Positions 10,965 through 19,741 of a stretch of 64,000 nt of DNA are shown here, one piece after another. The notes beneath the pieces are model-generated. The model was given only the letters and a program-made list of their open reading frames with translations, was not told the origin of the DNA and searched no databases. Position 1 is the stretch's first letter, and every line of letters starts with the position of its first letter. The position numbers were made by a program, and so were the translations under genes. This DNA is from Peristeroidobacter agariperforans (GTDB lineage: Bacteria; Pseudomonadota; Gammaproteobacteria; Steroidobacterales; Steroidobacteraceae). Location: assembly GCF_004138335.1 (NCBI RefSeq), contig NZ_RYFW01000001.1:1488001-1552000 (forward strand). The letters run 5' to 3'.

Positions 10965-11364
10965 TCCATGCGCAAGCCAGGCCCGCGATCACGCAGGTCA
11001 TTGCCCAGCGTGACGCCATCAGCGCCATGGTCTTGGTCGATAGCCCGCGTTCCGGCGCAGCGCTGATCCACGCAGCGACCACTGCGGGCAACGACACCGG
11101 CGCCCAGCACAGCATCGCGAACGATAAGCCTCGGACCCACCAGGGCACGTCGACCATGCCGGCCAATCCCCAGCTGAGCCAGAACAGCAGCCCGAGTCCG
11201 GTGCCGCAGACCAGGTGCAGGAACGCGTCGGTGAAACTCACCGTGCTCATGTGCGTGCCGCCCGAGCGGATCAGCTCGTAAAGGGAATAGATCACCGAAT
11301 GGGCCAGCACGGCGACCAAGCCGCTCAGGCTGCCCATGATCAGCAGATAATTCAGTTCAACCAT
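10945..11364 (-). CDS. Small integral membrane protein, four predicted helices
   Basis: The product is 139 aa from the ATG at 11364. It is strongly hydrophobic, with segments near residues 5-27 (YLLIMGSLSGLVAVLAHSVI), 45-65 (LHLVCGTGLGLLFWLSWGLA), 75-97 and 115-135. No known motif was recognised. It starts 11 bases after the stop of the aminotransferase-like gene on the same strand and is probably co-transcribed with it. A transport or membrane-stabilising role cannot be distinguished. The frame is open upstream, but that part lies inside the aminotransferase gene. Confidence 0.7.
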   Translation of the reverse strand: MVELNYLLIMGSLSGLVAVLAHSVIYSLYELIRSGGTHMSTVSFTDAFLHLVCGTGLGLLFWLSWGLAGMVDVPWWVRGLSFAMLCWAPVSLPAVVAAWISAAPERGLSTKTMALMASRWAMTCVIAGLACAWSWERSM

Positions 11365-11375
11365 GATTGCCGGGC

Positions 11376-12701
11376 CTAGCGCAGCACCTGCTGCAGACCC
11401 GCGAACAGTTTGTCCACTTCGTCGTGGGTGTTGAACGCATGCAGTGAAACGCGGACCGCGCCTTCGCTCTTGCCGGGCCACTGCATGTCGCGAGCGAACA
11501 CGCGATGGCCGCGCACCAGCCCGAGCGTGATATCGGAGGCGAGGCGGCCGGGCACATGAAACGACAGGATGCCGCCCCACAAGCCGGGACGATTCGGTGT
11601 CAGCACCTCGACGCCGGGCAGCTGCTGCAAGCGCAGGCGCGCATAGATCGTCAGCTCACGAATACGCGCTTCGATGCGGCTGCGCAGGACTTGCTGATGA
11701 AAACCCAGGGCCACTTCGGCGCCGCGCAGCGGCGCCCAGCTCAGCGGGACAATGTTTCCTAACTTATGCAGTGCCGCCGGCGCGCCGACGTGACCGTTCG
11801 ATTGCGTCGGCGTGAGCACCGGCGGCGAGGCATCGATGCCGCGCGGCAGTGTCGGCCAGATGCGGTCGAGCATGTCCCGGCGCACATACAACATGCCGGT
11901 GCCGTTGCTGCCGCCGAGCCATTTGTGAAATGACGTTCCATAAAAATCGCAGCCCAGATCGCGCAGCTGGAAATCCAGCATGCCGAGCGCCTGCGCGCCG
12001 TCGACCACGCTGATCAAATTGCGGCTGCGAGCGAACTGACACAGCTCCTGCACGGGCATCAACGTGCCGTCCGCATACTGGACGTGCGAGAACATGAGCA
12101 CTTTGGTGCGATCGGTGACGGCGCCGGCAAACAAGCCGAGCGCTTGCTCGGGGCCGCTCAGCGGCGCCGGCAGATCGATCTGTTTGACGACGATGCCGCG
12201 GCGTCTGGCCAGCAACAGCCAGGGGCTGAGCACGGCGGGATGCTCGCGATTGGTCGTGATGACTTCATCGCCCGCACTCAGGTCGAGACCATTGGCGACC
12301 ATGGCGAGCGCTTCGCCGGCGCCGCGAGTAAATACGATTTCGTCTGCATCGCAGCCGACGAAGCCGCCGAATGCGGTGGCGATGCGCGTGCTCTCGGCGC
12401 TCCACTGTCCTTCGGCGAACGAGGCGATGTTCAGGCTTTGTGAATCACGGACGCGATATTCGGTCGCCATCGCGGCGCGCAGCGTCGGGCCGGCGGTGGC
12501 GACGTCCAGATAGGTTCTCTGCAGATCCAGCACCGGCTGGGTGCGAAACCATTGCCACAACTCCTTGGTGGTCGCCGGCATGCTGCCGACGGGCTGGGCC
12601 GCGGCCGGTGCAGATGAACCCAGGGCAGCGGCGCCCAGGGATGTCGCCAAGGACGAAGCAATCAGGTCACGGCGCGTAAGGCGGTTGGTCGAATCGTTCA
12701 T
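11376..12701 (-). CDS. Tat-exported class V aminotransferase / cysteine desulfurase-like PLP enzyme
   Basis: The product is 441 aa from the ATG at 12701. The N-terminus has a twin-arginine motif (LTRRDLIASSLAT) followed by a hydrophobic stretch ending in APAAAQP, so Tat export is likely. The fold-type I PLP core is recognisable: ITTNREHPAVLSPW, the Asp in VVDGAQALG that holds the pyridine nitrogen, and the Schiff-base lysine in SFHKWLGGSNGTG. The family includes isopenicillin-N epimerase-like and desulfurase-like enzymes; periplasmic members of unknown substrate are common. The helical membrane-protein gene follows 11 bases later. The start chosen gives the complete Tat signal; the open frame further upstream adds nothing recognisable. 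Confidence 0.85.
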   Translation of the reverse strand: MNDSTNRLTRRDLIASSLATSLGAAALGSSAPAAAQPVGSMPATTKELWQWFRTQPVLDLQRTYLDVATAGPTLRAAMATEYRVRDSQSLNIASFAEGQWSAESTRIATAFGGFVGCDADEIVFTRGAGEALAMVANGLDLSAGDEVITTNREHPAVLSPWLLLARRRGIVVKQIDLPAPLSGPEQALGLFAGAVTDRTKVLMFSHVQYADGTLMPVQELCQFARSRNLISVVDGAQALGMLDFQLRDLGCDFYGTSFHKWLGGSNGTGMLYVRRDMLDRIWPTLPRGIDASPPVLTPTQSNGHVGAPAALHKLGNIVPLSWAPLRGAEVALGFHQQVLRSRIEARIRELTIYARLRLQQLPGVEVLTPNRPGLWGGILSFHVPGRLASDITLGLVRGHRVFARDMQWPGKSEGAVRVSLHAFNTHDEVDKLFAGLQQVLR

Positions 12702-12778
12702 GCGGACGTTCAGATGTGAGTCGGTGTCGTGGCCGGCAGCGGCGCGCATTATTGCAGGAATGCGGTATCCTGGCCTGT

Positions 12779-14299
12779 ATGTCCCACGATTACCTCGAAC
12801 GTATTCTCAAAGCGCGCGTCTATGACGTCGCCATCGCCACTCCGCTCGACGCGGCGCCGCGGCTCAGCCGCCGGTTGGGCAACAGCATTCTCTTCAAGCG
12901 AGAGGATCTGCAGCCGGTCTTCTCGTTCAAGATTCGCGGCGCCTACAACAAGATTGCACACCTGTCGGAAACGGCCGCCAAGCGCGGTGTGATTTGCGCC
13001 TCGGCCGGTAATCACGCCCAGGGCGTGGCGCTGGCTGCCAAGCGTCGCGGCATTCCGGCAACGATCGTCATGCCTCAGACCACGCCGCAGATCAAAGTGC
13101 AGGCAGTATTGGATCACGGCGCCGAGGTTGTGCTCCATGGCGACGATTACGATCAGGCGTACGAGCATGCGATGAAGGTGATGAGCGAGCGCCAGCTGGC
13201 GTTCATTCATCCATTCGACGATCCGGATGTGATTGCCGGCCAGGGCACCATCGGCATGGAGCTGCTGCGCCAGTGCGCGGGCGAGCAGATCGACGCCATC
13301 TTCATCGCGGTCGGCGGCGGCGGCCTGATCGCCGGCGTCGCGGCGTATGTGAAGTATTTGTTTCCGAAGATCAAGATCATCGGCGTCGAGCCCGACGATG
13401 CGGATGCGATGTACAAGTCGCTGCAGGCGGGCAAGCGCGTTACGTTGGATCGGGTCGGAATTTTCGCCGATGGCGTCGCCGTGCGCCGCGTCGGCGAGGA
13501 AACGTTTCGTCTGGCCCGTGAGTACGTCGATGAGATCATCCTGGTCAGCACGGATGAGATCTGCGCGGCCATGCAGGACATCTTCGAAGAGAACCGCACC
13601 ATCGTCGAGCCGTCGGGTGCGCTGTCGGTGGCCGGTATCAAACGTTACGTGCAGCGCGAGCAGTGCCGCGATCGCACGTTCATTTCTATCAACTGCGGCG
13701 CCAATGTGAATTTCGACCGTCTGCGCCATGTCGCGGAACGCGCCGATATCGGCGGTCAGCGCGAGGCGCTGATTTCAGTGGAGATACCGGAAGCGAAGGG
13801 CAGCTTCCTGCGGTTCTGCGAGACGCTCGGCCGACGCAGCATCACCGAATTCAACTATCGCTACAGCGATACTGCTTCCGCGCAGTTGTTCGTCGGCCTG
13901 GGCTTGAGCGATGGCCGTCGCGAGAAAGAAGCGACCATCAAGGCGCTGAAGGACACCGGCTATACCGTGCACGACATGAGCGACAACGAAGTCGCCAAGC
14001 TGCACGTCCGCTACATGATTGGCGGCCACGCCCGCGGTCTCGACGACGAACGCCTGTTCCGCTTCGAATTCCCCGAGCGCCCCGGCGCGCTGCTGAAGTT
14101 CCTCAACGCCATCGGCACCCGCTGGAACATCACTCTGTTCCACTACCGCAACCACGGCTCCGACTACGGCCGCGTCCTCGTCGGCGTGCAGATCCCACCG
14201 TCCGAAAGCACCGAATTCGACCTGCACGTCCGCGAACTGAAATATGTGTACGCGGAGGAGACGGATAACTCGGCGTACAAGATGTTCCTGGGCGGTTGA
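12779..14299 (+). CDS. ilvA: Threonine ammonia-lyase (dehydratase), biosynthetic
   Basis: This 506-aa PLP enzyme deaminates threonine to 2-oxobutanoate, the committed step of isoleucine synthesis. The ATG at 12779 fits the family start (HDYLERILKARVYDVAIATP). The PLP lysine is in FSFKIRGAYNK, and the glycine loop in VGGGGLIAGVAAYVK binds the cofactor phosphate. After about residue 330 there are two ACT-like regulatory modules (ERADIGGQREALISVEIPE and FRFEFPERPGALLKFLNAIG). These give isoleucine feedback and match the long gamma/betaproteobacterial form rather than the short catabolic one. It is a single gene, convergent with the following kinase gene and only 3 bases from it. Confidence 0.96.
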   Translation: MSHDYLERILKARVYDVAIATPLDAAPRLSRRLGNSILFKREDLQPVFSFKIRGAYNKIAHLSETAAKRGVICASAGNHAQGVALAAKRRGIPATIVMPQTTPQIKVQAVLDHGAEVVLHGDDYDQAYEHAMKVMSERQLAFIHPFDDPDVIAGQGTIGMELLRQCAGEQIDAIFIAVGGGGLIAGVAAYVKYLFPKIKIIGVEPDDADAMYKSLQAGKRVTLDRVGIFADGVAVRRVGEETFRLAREYVDEIILVSTDEICAAMQDIFEENRTIVEPSGALSVAGIKRYVQREQCRDRTFISINCGANVNFDRLRHVAERADIGGQREALISVEIPEAKGSFLRFCETLGRRSITEFNYRYSDTASAQLFVGLGLSDGRREKEATIKALKDTGYTVHDMSDNEVAKLHVRYMIGGHARGLDDERLFRFEFPERPGALLKFLNAIGTRWNITLFHYRNHGSDYGRVLVGVQIPPSESTEFDLHVRELKYVYAEETDNSAYKMFLGG

Positions 14300-14302
14300 C
14301 GC

Positions 14303-16975
14303 TTACTCGGCTCGAGCGCTGTCCACGCTGGCCAGCGCTTCCTTCGTCTTCTTCGTAATCACCGCGTCTTCGCCTTGCGCCTTGGCGAGGATGGGATAGC
14401 TCTCGCGCAGTAGCGGCGCCGCGGCGGAGGGACGTTTTTGGGCGAGGAGGGTGCGACCCAAAGAGCTGTTGATGGCGGCTAGTTGAGGGCTGTCGGCGGC
14501 GAGGGATTTGGTGGCGATCTGCGAGGCCTGACGCAAGGTTTGTTCGGCTTCTTTCAAGCGGCTTTGTTCCAGCTGCGCGCGGCCGAGGCCGGAGAGGGCG
14601 GAAGCGGCGAAGGGATGGTCGGCGGGTAGAGAGGCGCCGTAAATGGCGAGTGCGGCGCTGAAATCCTGCTCAGCGCGAGCTGCGTTGCCGGCATCTACAC
14701 GCACCAAGCCGAGGTTCACGAGATCATGTCCAACGTAAGGATGCTGATCGCCGCGCGCTTTGCGATCCAAATCGACGACGCGAACCAGCACTTGCTCCGC
14801 TTGCGCGAGGTCGCCGCGACGGTGCAGGAAGCGGCCGTAGTTCGCGCTGGCATCCAACGTCATCGGATGCGTCTCGCCCAACACTTTCTCGAGAATCTGC
14901 AGTGCTTCCGTATATAGCCCCGCCGCTTCATCGAGCTTGCCGAGCGATTGCGAGGTGAAGGCGAGGTTCAGCACGTGGACGCCGACCTGCGGGTGATCGT
15001 TGCCGAGCGCCTGCCGATCGATATCCAGCGCTGCGCGAAACAAAGTGGCCGCGCGCTCGAAATCATTGCGATATGTGTACAGCCCGGCCAGCTCGTTCAT
15101 CACCGACGCGGCGGCCGAAGTCCGGTCCTGACCATGGAGTCGATAAATCTCGAGGCTGTCGCTGAAGTACCGTTCTGCGCCATCGAGATCGCCGCGCAGC
15201 TGCGTGAGGCGGCCGTGTGCGAGCAGCGTCGGCGCGACGGCCACCGCATCGGCTCCTAACAATTCCTTCTGCATGGCCAGTGCCGCATCGAGTTGCTGCG
15301 AGCAAGCGTCGAGCTGGCCGCGCTCACACAAGGCAGTGCCGAGTGCCGCGCGGGCCTGCGCCACCTCCGGATGACGCTCGCCATAGATCCGAATGCGCGA
15401 GTCCAACGCATCCTGCAACAGCTCCACGGAGCTCTCGTGCAGTCCCATGCTGCCGTAAACGCGCCCAATCGTTCCCAGGAGCGTGGCCCGCGTTTCCGGC
15501 TGATCAGCGAGACCAAATCGAATGCGCCGCGCGCCGATATCCAGCATCTCGCGCGCCGTCACTTGGTTACCGCGACTCCGCGACGGGTCGGATAGCTCGA
15601 ATAACTCTACGAGGAACGATGAAATCTGCTCCGCGCGCGTCCGCTCGGCGGTCGCGACGTCGCGTTCCTTCGCAATCTTCTGTGCCTGGATGTACGTCAC
15701 TGCCGAGAACGCAGCGAGCGTGATGACCATCGCAACACCCGCGGTCACCGACAGCGCGTGTCGCTTGATGAACTTGCGGGTTCGATAGATCCAAGTGTCA
15801 CTGGTTGCGAGAACGGGCTGCCCGTTCAAGTGATGCTCGACGTCCGCGGCGAGTTGCTCCGCGGATGCATAGCGACGCTCCGGGTCCTTCCGCATCGACA
15901 TGCCGATGATGTTGTCGAGGTCGCCGCGCAGCTGCTTCTGCAATCGAGCAGCCGTGGTCGAGCGATGCGAGGCGAGGTCCGCCATCAATTCAGGCGACTC
16001 GGTCATCACGCGCGCGACCATTGCGCTCGGCGGCAGTGCCTCCTGCTCGCAGATGATCCGCTCCATGTCCGTGAGGCTGGTGCCGACCAGATGGAACGGC
16101 CGCCGGCCGCACAACAATTCGTACATCAGCACGCCGAGCACATAGATGTCGCTGGCGGTCGTGATCACGTCGCCGCGCACCTGCTCGGGGCTGGCATGCG
16201 CCGGCGTCATCACCCGGTACTCGAAGTGCGTGACCGCGAGCGTGTGCGCCGAGTGGCGTGAGTCGAGCAGCTTGGCGATGCCGAAATCCAGCAGCTTGGG
16301 CACGCCGTCGGGGGTGATCAGGATGTTGTTGGGCTTCAGGTCCCGGTGCACGATCAGGTTCTGATGCGCGTAGTGGACGGCGCCGCAAATGGTCCGCAGC
16401 AGCTGTAACCGCTCGGCCACGGACAGCCGCCGACGGTCGCAATAGGTGTCGATGGGTTCGCCGTCGATGTACTCCATGACCAGATACGGCGTGCCGTCGG
16501 GCGCGCGGCCACCGTCGAGCAGGCGCGCGATGTTGGGGTGCTGCAGCGTTGCGAGGATCTGCCGCTCCATGCGCAGGCGGCTTTGAATCTGCGGCGAGAA
16601 CAGCCCGCCGCGCACGATCTTCAGCGCAACGCGCTGCTGATACTCCTCATCGGCGCGCTCGGCGAGATACACGTCGCCCATGCCGCCGGAGCCGAGCTTG
16701 CGCACGATGCGGTAGCGGCCGAGCAGTTGCCCTTCGAGCGTTTCCAGCGATGACATGCGCGTGCTTTCGCCGGCGGCGACGTCATCCCAGAAGCCTTGCT
16801 CCTGTGCCGCCTTCTCGCCGAGTGCATCGCCAAGTGCGTGCAGAACATGCGACAGCAATGTTTCATCGGCTCCGCAGGCGCGCCGCACGTAGTCGCCACG
16901 GTCGCGCGTGCTGAGGCCACGCGCGTGCGCGACGATGGTCGTGACTTGTTCGTGAATGTTCTTGCCGTTGTCCAT
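14303..16975 (-). CDS. Membrane-spanning Ser/Thr protein kinase with C-terminal TPR array
   Basis: The product is 890 aa. An N-terminal helical leader (about 85 residues) resembles those of ECF-associated kinases and is followed by a complete kinase domain at about 87-385. It has the glycine loop LGSGGMGDVY, VALKIV with the ATP lysine, HRDLKPNNIL and LLDFGIAKL. One transmembrane helix (LSVTAGVAMVITLAAFSAVT) lies near residue 410. The roughly 450-residue extracytoplasmic part consists of TPR or Kinesin-light-chain-like repeats, many with the form ALDIDRQALGNDHPQVG. All catalytic residues are present, so it should be active. The repeats probably sense or dock envelope partners. It is monocistronic, and no substrate is evident nearby. 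Confidence 0.92.
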   Translation of the reverse strand: MDNGKNIHEQVTTIVAHARGLSTRDRGDYVRRACGADETLLSHVLHALGDALGEKAAQEQGFWDDVAAGESTRMSSLETLEGQLLGRYRIVRKLGSGGMGDVYLAERADEEYQQRVALKIVRGGLFSPQIQSRLRMERQILATLQHPNIARLLDGGRAPDGTPYLVMEYIDGEPIDTYCDRRRLSVAERLQLLRTICGAVHYAHQNLIVHRDLKPNNILITPDGVPKLLDFGIAKLLDSRHSAHTLAVTHFEYRVMTPAHASPEQVRGDVITTASDIYVLGVLMYELLCGRRPFHLVGTSLTDMERIICEQEALPPSAMVARVMTESPELMADLASHRSTTAARLQKQLRGDLDNIIGMSMRKDPERRYASAEQLAADVEHHLNGQPVLATSDTWIYRTRKFIKRHALSVTAGVAMVITLAAFSAVTYIQAQKIAKERDVATAERTRAEQISSFLVELFELSDPSRSRGNQVTAREMLDIGARRIRFGLADQPETRATLLGTIGRVYGSMGLHESSVELLQDALDSRIRIYGERHPEVAQARAALGTALCERGQLDACSQQLDAALAMQKELLGADAVAVAPTLLAHGRLTQLRGDLDGAERYFSDSLEIYRLHGQDRTSAAASVMNELAGLYTYRNDFERAATLFRAALDIDRQALGNDHPQVGVHVLNLAFTSQSLGKLDEAAGLYTEALQILEKVLGETHPMTLDASANYGRFLHRRGDLAQAEQVLVRVVDLDRKARGDQHPYVGHDLVNLGLVRVDAGNAARAEQDFSAALAIYGASLPADHPFAASALSGLGRAQLEQSRLKEAEQTLRQASQIATKSLAADSPQLAAINSSLGRTLLAQKRPSAAAPLLRESYPILAKAQGEDAVITKKTKEALASVDSARAE

Positions 16976-17086
16976 CGACCGCCATCATGCATCAGGAAGG
17001 CGCTACCGTGTAATATGCGCCGGCACGTGAATAACGTGACTCAAAACTGAAATCTGACTGAATTGGGACTAACCCGGAGAGTAACC

Positions 17087-17230
17087 ATGGCAACGAAGCG
17101 TAAAGCGAGCAAGAAGGCTGGCAAGAAGAAGGCCGCCCCGAAGAAGGCTGCTCCGAAGAAGAAGGTCGGCAAGAAGAAGGCCAGCAAGAAGGCCGGTGCC
17201 ACCGTGGTCCGCACGCCGCAAAAGAATTGA
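17087..17230 (+). CDS. Small lysine-rich histone H1-like protein
   Basis: This is a 47-codon frame with 18 lysines arranged in KKAGKKKAA and KKAAPKKK blocks, with alanine and proline between. That is the composition of bacterial histone H1-like or H1-tail proteins. Upstream, CCCGGAGAG at 17073-17081 provides a good ribosome-binding site. The last residues (GATVVRTPQKN) break the repeat and may be a distinct tail. The likely role is non-specific DNA or RNA binding and nucleoid compaction. It lies in a short gap before a hydrolase gene on the same strand; the two may be co-transcribed, with 76 bases between. Confidence 0.7.
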   Translation: MATKRKASKKAGKKKAAPKKAAPKKKVGKKKASKKAGATVVRTPQKN

Positions 17231-17306
17231 GCGAGCGCTGACCAAAGTGAGCGATGCCGTGCCCGTAAGGCGTACGGTATCGCCATTCCTCCCTTAGACG
17301 ACACTC

Positions 17307-18185
17307 ATGTATCGATCGCTGCGGCCCCTGCAAAACGACCAACTCCACGCGCGCGGCCTGACTTTCCATGTGTATCGCTGGCCCGGCAGCGACCCGGATC
17401 CGCTGGTGCTGCTGCACGGCTGGGGCGATACGGGCGAAACGTATCAGTTCCTCGTCGATTGCTTCGCTGCCGACCGCACCTGTGTTGCCATCGACATGCG
17501 CGGCTTCGGTCGCACGCAATGGCCTGCCGATGGCTATTGGTTTCCCGACTATCTCGCCGACCTCGATGCGCTGTTGGACCAGCTGGCGCCCGATGCGCCC
17601 ATCGACCTGGTCGGCCACAGCATGGGCGGCAATATCGCCATGCTGTATGCGGGCGTGCGGCCGCAGCGCATACGCCGACTCGTCAGCCTCGAAGGCTTTG
17701 GCATGGCGCGCACGACACCCGATCAGGCGCCGGCCCGTTATGCCGAATGGCTCGATGAAGTGAAGCACGGCACGGAATTCGCCGTTTACGAAAATTACGA
17801 GCAGCTGGTTCGCGTGCTCGCGCGTCGCAACCCCCGCACTCCCAAGGAGCGCGTGGAGTTCATTGCGCGCTCCTGGGGACAAACGCGAGGCGACGGCAAG
17901 GTCGAGTTGCGCGCCGATCCCAAACACAAGCGAACCAATCCGGTGCTGTACTCACGCGAGCAGGCCGAAGCTTGCTGGCGCGCGATCGAAGCGCCGTTGT
18001 TATTCGTGTTGGGCGATCAATCCGATCTGGTGAAGCGCATGGGCGACGAGCTCGCCGAGCCCAGGCTGCGCGCGATCTATCGCCAGCTCAGCTTCGCGGT
18101 CGTCAACGACGCCGGCCACATGATGCACCACGAGCGGCCGGGTGAAGTCGCCGCTCTGATCGAAGAATTCCTCGAGAACAAATAA
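17307..18185 (+). CDS. Alpha/beta hydrolase, canonical catalytic triad
   Basis: This 292-aa cytoplasmic hydrolase has oxyanion loop LLHGWGDTGETYQF, the strand motif IDMRGFGRTQWP, nucleophile elbow DLVGHSMGGNIAM (Ser near residue 107), the acid-region LGDQSD and the histidine in NDAGHMMHHE. It is of the esterase/epoxide-hydrolase-like class; the substrate cannot be told. There is no signal peptide. Unlike the other hydrolase-fold protein in this window (near 10.5 kb), it keeps all catalytic residues. The gene ends against a hairpin that terminates transcription from the opposite strand. Confidence 0.88.
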   Translation: MYRSLRPLQNDQLHARGLTFHVYRWPGSDPDPLVLLHGWGDTGETYQFLVDCFAADRTCVAIDMRGFGRTQWPADGYWFPDYLADLDALLDQLAPDAPIDLVGHSMGGNIAMLYAGVRPQRIRRLVSLEGFGMARTTPDQAPARYAEWLDEVKHGTEFAVYENYEQLVRVLARRNPRTPKERVEFIARSWGQTRGDGKVELRADPKHKRTNPVLYSREQAEACWRAIEAPLLFVLGDQSDLVKRMGDELAEPRLRAIYRQLSFAVVNDAGHMMHHERPGEVAALIEEFLENK

Positions 18186-18210
18186 AAAGGGACAGATTGA
18201 ACTCTGTCCC
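18184..18210 (-). terminator. Terminator of the small lipoprotein gene
   Basis: GGGACAGA (18189-18196) and TCTGTCCC (18103 offset: 18203-18210) form a perfect 8-base stem with a 6-base loop. The A run at 18184-18188 gives a T tract when read on the minus strand. It is 20 bases past the minus-strand lipoprotein stop and directly follows the plus-strand hydrolase stop, so it may serve both. Confidence 0.8.
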
Positions 18211-18231
18211 TGGTAGCAAACCAACGTTCGC

Positions 18232-18465
18232 TTACTTTTCTTTCAGCTCATCCGCCGTGTCTTCGGCGCCTTCGCGTGCTTCATCGATGGCGTCATCCAC
18301 TTTGTTCTCGGTCGATTCTTCGCCGCCGTTCTTGAGCGTATCGACGGCCTCATCGACTTCCTCGCCGGCTTGTTCCACCGGCCCTTTCTTGTCGCACGCA
18401 GCGAGGCCGACACTCAGCGTCGCTGCCAGCAGCGCGGACCAAAGCAGCTTTCCAGTCGTTTTCAT
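18232..18465 (-). CDS. Small acidic lipoprotein, probable stress-induced
   Basis: The product is 77 aa from the ATG at 18465, which has GGAG 8-11 bases upstream. The signal peptide ends in the lipobox LAAC, followed by a 50-residue acidic, helix-prone tail (EEVDEAVDTLKNGG, VDDAIDEAREGAEDTADELKEK) that could form an amphipathic or coiled-coil helix at the membrane. The frame is open further upstream, but that leader has no signal-peptide features. An EcfG-type promoter lies 33 bases upstream of the start, so general-stress control is likely. The molecular function is unknown. Confidence 0.75.
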   Translation of the reverse strand: MKTTGKLLWSALLAATLSVGLAACDKKGPVEQAGEEVDEAVDTLKNGGEESTENKVDDAIDEAREGAEDTADELKEK

Positions 18466-18497
18466 GATGTTTCTCCGCTGTAAAAATTCGTCAGAAA

Positions 18498-18522
18498 AAC
18501 GTTTACGCATGCGGGAAGTTCC
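18498..18522 (-). promoter_or_regulatory. EcfG-type (general stress) promoter for the small lipoprotein gene
   Basis: On the minus strand, GGAAC (18518-18522) is followed by exactly 16 bases and then CGTT (18498-18501). This matches the GGAAC-N16/17-CGTT consensus of EcfG sigma factors. The downstream gene starts 33 bases later, and the matching sigma factor gene is 1.5 kb away. Confidence 0.75.
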
Positions 18523-18535
18523 GAATTGCTGCGCC

Positions 18536-18560
18536 GGAACCGGACATAAGCTCAGGCGTT
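18536..18560 (+). promoter_or_regulatory. EcfG-type promoter for the DUF1328 gene
   Basis: GGAAC (18536-18540), 16 bases, then CGTT (18557-18560), in the correct orientation 72 bases before the DUF1328 start. It stands back-to-back with the lipoprotein-gene promoter, with 13 bases between the two -35 elements. Confidence 0.75.
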
Positions 18561-18632
18561 CCGAAGTTGAAGAGGCGCGCGGTACAAGGAGGGTCGCGAG
18601 CTGGAGTTCTCAACGAGGGTACGGAGGTTCAC

Positions 18633-18806
18633 ATGTTGTCTTGGGCGCTGACGTTCTTTGTAGTCGCGATCATTGCCGCCGTGCTGGGCTTCACCAGCAT
18701 TGCCGGCGCCGCGGCCGGTATCGCGAAAATCCTGTTCTTTATTTTCCTGGTCCTGACTTTGGTGGCGCTGGTGGGTGGCGCGTTGCGCGGCAGGCCTCCA
18801 GTCTGA
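18633..18806 (+). CDS. DUF1328-family small membrane protein
   Basis: The product is 57 aa from the ATG at 18633, with GGAGG 5 bases upstream. Two transmembrane helices are obvious ([20 protein letters not shown] and [21 protein letters not shown]). The pattern [17 protein letters not shown] with [15 protein letters not shown]-like spacing is the DUF1328 (YtjA) signature. These proteins are of unknown function and are often stress-regulated, which fits the EcfG-type promoter upstream. It is followed by a strong terminator. Confidence 0.9.
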   Translation: MLSWALTFFVVAIIAAVLGFTSIAGAAAGIAKILFFIFLVLTLVALVGGALRGRPPV

Positions 18807-18823
18807 CGAGGGGGACGAGCAAA

Positions 18824-18854
18824 AAGAAACGGGGCCGAAAGGCCCCGTTTTTTT
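18824..18854. terminator. Bidirectional Rho-independent terminator
   Basis: The stem AAACGGGGCC / GGCCCCGTTT closes on a GAAA tetraloop (18827-18850), with a T run to 18854 and an A-rich run before the stem. It lies between the convergent DUF1328 gene and phyR and should stop transcription from both. Confidence 0.92.
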
Positions 18855-18872
18855 AGGGTCTGAAAGAGAAGA

Positions 18873-19643
18873 TCAGGCGAACAGCAACGCCTGACTGACC
18901 GCGACGCGCACCGTCTCGGGCACGAACGGCTTGGTGACCAGGAATGTAGGTTCGGGACGCTCGCCTGTCAGCAGACGCTCCGGATACGCGGTGATGAACA
19001 CGATCGGCACCTCCACCTCGCTCAGGATCTGCCGGACGGCGTCGATGCCGGAGCTGCCGTCGGCGAGCTTGATGTCCGCCAGCACCAGGCCCGGCTCTGT
19101 CTTGCGCGCGGCGCGGACGGCTTCGTCGCGGGTGGTCGCAATTGCCGCGACGGTGTGGCCCATCTCGCGCACGATGCTCTGGAGGTCGAGCGAAATGATG
19201 GGCTCGTCTTCGATGATGAGCACCTTGGTGCTGGGCTGGTTGGAGATCTCGCGCACCGCCTGGCTCACCATTTGTTTCACTTCCTCTTCGTCGACGCTGA
19301 GGATTTGGGCGGCATCGACGATGTTGAAGCCTTCCATCGCGGTGAGCAGCAATGCCTGACGACGCGCCGGCGTGAGCTCGCTCAAGCGCCGTTCGACACC
19401 ATCGGCGTCGCGCTTTGCCGACGCCGCCGGCACCTCGATGTGCGCGCTGTTCCAGAGTTTATGGAACAAGCGATACAGGCCAACCCTTGGAGACAGGCGG
19501 GCATCCAGTACCGAAGTATCGGCAACAATCGCTTCCAGACATGCCCGGACATAGGCATCGCCACTTTTCTGCGTGCCGCACAGCGCGCGGGCGTACCGGC
19601 GCAGATAGGGCAGATGTTCGGCGATGGCGTGAGCTAAGGCCAT
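18873..19643 (-). CDS. phyR: PhyR-type anti-anti-sigma response regulator of the general stress response
   Basis: The product is 256 aa from the ATG at 19643. Residues about 1-130 form a sigma-factor-like domain (HLPYLRRYARALCG; LTPARRQALLLTAMEGFNIVDAAQILSV resembling sigma region 4). Residues about 137-256 are a receiver domain with VLIIEDEP, the phosphoacceptor Asp in LADIKLADG and the FITAYPERLL-VTKPF segment typical of the PhyR receiver subfamily. On phosphorylation, PhyR's sigma-like domain binds NepR and frees EcfG. It is divergent from nepR-ecfG with about 200 bases between. The longer open frame upstream is not supported by family homology. Confidence 0.93.
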   Translation of the reverse strand: MALAHAIAEHLPYLRRYARALCGTQKSGDAYVRACLEAIVADTSVLDARLSPRVGLYRLFHKLWNSAHIEVPAASAKRDADGVERRLSELTPARRQALLLTAMEGFNIVDAAQILSVDEEEVKQMVSQAVREISNQPSTKVLIIEDEPIISLDLQSIVREMGHTVAAIATTRDEAVRAARKTEPGLVLADIKLADGSSGIDAVRQILSEVEVPIVFITAYPERLLTGERPEPTFLVTKPFVPETVRVAVSQALLFA

Positions 19644-19741
19644 GGAGACTCCTGAATACGGTTCTTTAGCGGCGCGATGGAGCGCTCTGGATGAATGCAG
19701 CAATACTATGTACGAACGGGGGAGAAGGTTCCTTACTCCCT

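Noticed and set aside
19715-19732. GGAAC-CGTT pair on the minus strand upstream of phyR
   Set aside because: The spacer is only 9 bases, too short for an ECF promoter, so no stress promoter is assigned to phyR.
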